From positions 685,408 to 749,407 of the forward strand of contig BDDD01000269.1 of the NCBI GenBank assembly GCA_001972305.1: a stretch of DNA of 64,000 nt. Reading direction: 5' to 3'. How positions within the stretch are numbered: position 1 is the first letter of the stretch; each line of letters begins with the position of its first letter. Below are positions 59,901 to 64,000 of the stretch, one piece after another. The notes below the pieces were generated by a model. It searched no databases and was not told where the DNA came from. It saw only the letters and a list, made by a program, of their open reading frames with translations. The position numbers were made by a program, and so were the translations under genes. Origin of the DNA: Cephalotus follicularis. Lineage: Eukaryota; Streptophyta; Magnoliopsida; Oxalidales; Cephalotaceae.

Positions 59901-60894
59901 CCTTCTTATTTTTTATGTTATTCTTTTCTTTCTTTTTCCAGATGATGGAAGATTATCTTGTGAACCCCACCCACACTTGCACCTCATGCAGAATCTGGGG
60001 TGTCATTTTCACTCTCTAGGAGTTTTAAAATGTTACCCCTTTTTGCCTTTTGCCTGCCCTGTATTTTAGGACAAATAGGTCAACCGTAGCCTCTCTCTTT
60101 CTGTGTGTTAACATCATTTACTTCGGGGACATCAATTTACATATAAATCAGGGGTACCCATATATTGCCTGCTCCTTAGTTATGGTTGGGTCCTATGACT
60201 GTTTTCATTTAGTAAGCCTGACCTTTTTTAGATTCCTCTGGTTGGCTTCGGATTTACTAATTTGATAGTGTTTAAGATCTTCTTCCTACATTGTTACCGT
60301 GACTATTCTTCAGTGTCATTAAAAACGTGGTCAGTCAGATGGTCAATGTCATCGAGTTTGCTTTCACACAGATATCTCTTGGTATGAAAGTTGTCCTCAA
60401 TTCTTCGACTCCCATTGTCCTTTCTATTCTATTTAATCTCTTAGGTTGAATCCTTGGCCTTAGTCCAGAAAAAAAGATGCTACATTCTAATTCTCTGCTT
60501 GGTTTGCCAGCGTAAAATTTAACTAATTTATTATTTGTTTCTTAATTTCCAGAGGTGGAGGGTTGTGACACAAACAAATGCTAAGAGCAAGAGTGAAAAA
60601 TTTCCACCTCCGCATCAGGATGGAGCAGTTGGACACCCTACTTCACAAAAAGGAGCTTTATCATTTGGTGCACCTGATTCTTCTTTTGGCTCATCAATTT
60701 TCATTCCAAAGTCATCAGAATTTGCTAAAAGTACTGGGTCCGTTGGGGGGACTTCCAGAAGAAGGAAAACCCATAAGGAAGACCCTCCGATGGCTCCTTC
60801 CCGGAAGTTCATCCGTGCATTCAAGCCATCCCTAGGGCTAACAATTGATACGATACTCAAGAATAAATCTCAGGTTTTTGGCAGCAAAAGATAG
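56934..60894 (+). CDS. CDK-like Ser/Thr protein kinase with MGC N-terminus, 566 aa
   Basis: Seven exons join by GT-AG introns: 56934-57236, 57338-57622, 58014-58331, 59111-59338, 59571-59671, 59759-59882 and 60553-60894. The MGCVFGK start suits N-myristoylation at Gly2 with palmitoylation at Cys3, implying membrane association. The kinase domain runs from about residue 96 to 385: glycine loop IGQGTYSNVY, ATP-binding Lys125 (VALKKV), a PSTAIRE-like helix (EPESVKFMAREI), HRDIKGSN with Asp220, DFG with Asp238, and SRVVTLWYRPLELLLG. Downstream are a basic linker (about 410-455) and a Ser/Lys-rich tail. This matches the plant CDK-like group typified by At1g54610 and At1g09600. Leu265 replaces the second Pro of the usual RPPE motif. 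Cyclin partners and substrates are not known for this copy. Confidence 0.92.
58886..59029 (+). mobile_element. Collapsed TRIM retrotransposon in intron 3 of the kinase gene (144 bp)
   Basis: A 109-bp LTR (58886-58994) begins TGTTAAGATGTGAATCCC and ends ATCTTAACA. It is followed directly by the tRNA-Met primer site TGGTATCAGAG (58995-59005). Soon after, a short copy of the LTR end (CTATCTTAACA) closes the element at 59029. The 5-bp duplication GCCTC flanks it (58881-58885 and 59030-59034). Most of the interior and second LTR are deleted. The element ends about 80 bp before exon 4. Confidence 0.85.
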
Positions 60895-63038
60895 AGGGAA
60901 ATATGATGGGAGTTAATCCTCTCCTTTTGGATTCTCAAATGTTATTTTGTTTCTTTTTCATCATTATTCTCTCATCTTTTTAAGTATTTGTTGTAGAATC
61001 AGAACAGAAACCCCAACCACTTGGTGTATAATTCCAACGTCTCTTGTACAGTTTTGAAAGTGAACGCTGGCTTATCTACATAGAAAAATTGGTTTTGTCA
61101 AAGCATATTAATTTATGTACATTGTAATCTGTAAAACATGTACAAACATAACATTGCTCTTCTTTTGTTCATTCTATAATTTTCATTAACAGAAGTACTT
61201 TGTCAATTATTGCGATGGTCAACATGTATATGTTTTCATATGCAAATAACTATTTGAGTTTAAGTAGCTTGTTGGGTTGTTAGTTGAAAACCAACTTGTA
61301 GACATTCCTCAAATTCTTTTCCAAGTCAACTGAACTTATTGTTGGAGTATGTTTTAAAGACTTTATATAGTGTGTATCCAACCTTCAACAACTAAGCCTT
61401 TACTATTTATTATGAGTCCTACATGGAGAGCTAGACCCACCATCCACTACTGAAATAAGATTCCTATTTTCATCATTGTATAGTTTGGAATGATTTTTAT
61501 CTTTTTCTTTAAAAAGATAATTTCTTTAATTTTTTTTTTAAATTTGAGTTCAAACAATTTGTTTTATTATGATAATCTATATATATAGATCTTATATATA
61601 AATTTTTAAGTGAATTTGATATCTTGAAATTAGTATATGAAATAATTAAAGTTATATAATTTACTTGAAAATTGATATTTATGATCTAATTATTAGGATA
61701 AGATTTGAATTTCTCTCCATTTTTCTATTTTGTATAATTACTTTTTTATTTTCAAAATTCAAAATGTTCCCTGCTCACGTAAGTGGACGTGATCAGTTAT
61801 TCATATTTCCTTTTCCCTCTAACTATATAGATTAACGTAATAAACGATTAGATTTATAAAGGAGTTGTTTAAATTCAAATTTAAAAAAAAAAGTAGTTAT
61901 CCTTCTGCACAAAAACCATTCCCATTCTAAATCTATTATGTGACTGTTAACTAATGTTAAAATTTTAGTTATGATATACCAAGATGTATATTGTCTTATC
62001 CAAAAAGCACCAATAAGATTGAATTAATGTGAAAAATATATACCTCCTTTGTTATTTTGCACTTTGGTTGTTTTTATATTTATATTGTTTAATTGGATTA
62101 CATATGTACTTGTAATATATTTGTACGGGTCGATTTTAGTAAGAGGGGCCAGAGATAGTGAGAAAGGTGTGGTATATTATATACTCTGTTGTACTTGTAC
62201 CTCTGAATTTCAGTGTCATGTGACCTGCTCCATGCGGGACTGAAAAAGTGTTCAACTTTATGATCCATATTTGTTATTAAGTGTGGAGGAATTTCATCTT
62301 TCCACCTCCCAAACATTATGACTGATATTTTAAAATTTTAATCATTTAATTTATTATTTTTATTTAAATATGTAAAAATAAAATATTTATAGATATTAAA
62401 TTAATTTATAAATTCATAAATAAAATATCAAATTAAACTATTAAAGTTTTAAAACTATAATTTTAAATGTTTAAAGCAATAAAGGTTTAGAAGAATAAGT
62501 ACGAAGCAAATATTGTTACAACAAAAAAAGGTACCAAGATTAGTTGTACGATACAACAGAGCAGAGCACTAACAATTTTTCAAAGGAAATGGGTCTGATT
62601 CAGGACTCAGCTTTTCAGCCCCACGGCATGACATTTCTAAAATTTATGTCCTAAATATTTTTTTGTATGGCAACCACGCAAAGTGGCCTAACACCATGGC
62701 ACATAATATACGTTATTTAAATTAGTAAAGAAAAGTTCTTTGATTTACTGATCAAAATGAGATACAATTAATAGTGGCATTATTTTATTTTTGCAACATG
62801 TTCGTGGCACCGATACCGTGGAGTCTTCAATAGATAAATTCTTAATTGATAACGTGACATCGTTAATTTATCTATATATCGACCGTGTCTAATTTTGTTT
62901 TCGTTAATATTAATTATAAAAGGTAGAAAACACGTATCAAGATTCATCATCACACAGTGATGGGCAAATCAATTATAGGATTGATGACTATATAACGTGA
63001 AGTAACGTATTTTTTATCCTCACCACCTCCTTATTAAA
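60895..63038. other. Kinase 3' UTR and AT-rich intergenic spacer
   Basis: The first 200-300 bp probably form the kinase 3' UTR. The rest is AT-rich and stop-rich without a recognised gene. No transposon boundaries could be supported, though the phrase GAGTCCTACATGGAGA near 61415 looks repeat-derived. Confidence 0.45.
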
Positions 63039-64000
63039 TGTAACGATCCGAATTCCCTTTTTGTACTGTTCATGCATATCTTGCACCGTATTGTACTGTA
63101 TCAAATTGTATTGAATTGTATTGTACTGTTTTGGGTTGAGGTATTCATATATCTATTGGTTATAGTATGGATGATATGCATGTATAGTCGGGATTTTGGG
63201 ATGAGTTTTGAAAAACTGGTAGGTTTGACTATATAAGTCAAAACCTTAGCCATTTCCCTCATTCTCATTCTTCTCCCTATCTCTCTATCTTTCTCTCTCT
63301 TCCTCTCAGCTGGGTAGCCTCCATCTTCTCCATAGTAGCTCCAGATTGACTCCCCCATCAACAAGGATAGTAATTGCAAGTTGTGGCTTGCCGATTAAAC
63401 AAGAAAGTAGCGGGTTCTTGGGTGTTTTTCCGGCCATTGATCGATCGTTGCTCAACTATTGAAGCTTCGATTCTAAGTAGGACTTCTTTACTTGAATTGC
63501 CTACTGCTTATATGATTGATTGACTGAATTGAATGGTTGAATGAGTGTATTGAGTGAAATTGTGGTTTTTAGGGTTTTATTAAATCCTTGACCTAATTGA
63601 TGTAGAGAATGATTGAAATTGTAAATTGAAAGTTGTAACTACTTTTACTAACTTTAAAAGATTGATTTTAACCCTTGGTTTTCAAAGAATGGGTTTTAAA
63701 TGGATTTTGGCTTGAGATTTGCTGGTTTTCTGCACAAAAATCGGCCCTGTCCAGCAAAGGCATCGATCCCCAGCCCATGGACATCGATGTTTTTCGCTTT
63801 AGAATGCAACATCATTTATTCCATAGCAAAGACATCGATGTCTTTGAAAGACATCGACGTCTTTGCCTTGAGATGCCTTCTCCCCAGAGAAGACATTGAT
63901 GCGCATTCCCAGGCTATTTTCATTGAAAGGCGTTGACGTCTTTGTCCAAGGACATCGACGTCTTCGGCCAAAACTTTACATACACAGAGAAAGACATCGA
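63039..64000 (+). mobile_element. Start of an LTR-like element, truncated by the window end
   Basis: TGTAACGATCCG at 63039 resembles the starts of family B-type LTRs (TGTAATGTCCC at 10000). A pyrimidine-rich block near 63250-63310 and a repeat block from about 63760 built on GACATCGA(T/C)GTC parallel the layout of the LTR at 10000-12452, although the repeat unit differs. The 3' end is outside the window, so no target duplication can be checked. Open frames at 63675-63936 cross the repeats and are not credible genes. Confidence 0.5.
63760..64000 (+). repeat. GACATCGACGTC-type repeats in the terminal LTR-like element
   Basis: At least six near-palindromic copies occur (for example GACATCGATGTC and GACATCGACGTC) with irregular spacing of 10-50 bp, continuing past the window end. 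Confidence 0.7.

Noticed and set aside
63675-63936. Two overlapping open frames at the window end
   Set aside because: They cross GACATCGACGTC repeats in an LTR-like element and show no domain.

Overview
This is a piece of nuclear genome from a flowering plant, most likely a eudicot. Three ordinary intron-containing plant genes lie in AT-rich DNA packed with plant-type transposable elements (Tat-clade Ty3/gypsy, Ty1/copia, hAT, MULE, TRIM). Nothing bacterial, organellar or viral is seen, and I cannot narrow the species further.

Host genes. (1) An Atos-like (FAM214-type) gene on the minus strand at 16777-21219 has five coding exons and 737 aa. (2) A UBC27-type ubiquitin-conjugating enzyme with a C-terminal UBA domain lies on the plus strand at 35663-38032, with five exons and 194 aa. 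(3) A CDK-like Ser/Thr kinase with an MGC N-terminus typical of myristoylated proteins lies on the plus strand at 56934-60894, with seven exons and 566 aa. All three read cleanly through GT-AG introns and look functional. They do not form an obvious pathway or cluster.

Layout. 1-1042: LTR-like ends. 2465-6112: a decayed autonomous-type hAT transposon with a perfect 8-bp target duplication. 6255-13079: a Mutator-like inverted-repeat element that captured part of a FRIGIDA-like gene and was later interrupted by two large solo LTRs (6773-9624 and 10000-12452). 13080-16776: AT-rich spacer with two foldback repeats. 16777-22900: Atos-like gene and its upstream region. 23159-35024: a complete, young but coding-defective Tat-clade gypsy element with an antisense ORF. 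35025-38032: UBC27 gene. 38033-43591: AT-rich spacer. 43592-44301: hAT-like element. 44376-52559: an older copia element into which two solo LTRs have inserted, one of which carries a further hAT-type MITE. 52652-54415: large hAT foldback. 54444-54580: small hAT MITE. 54950-55803: antisense solo LTR related to the gypsy element. 56934-60894: kinase gene with a collapsed TRIM in an intron. 63039-64000: start of another LTR-like element cut by the window edge.

Most element boundaries were fixed by eye from TG...CA or terminal inverted repeats flanked by identical target-site duplications, so those calls are strong. The most interesting object is the Pack-MULE-like capture of a FRIGIDA-like gene. 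I found no convincing wholly new biological system.
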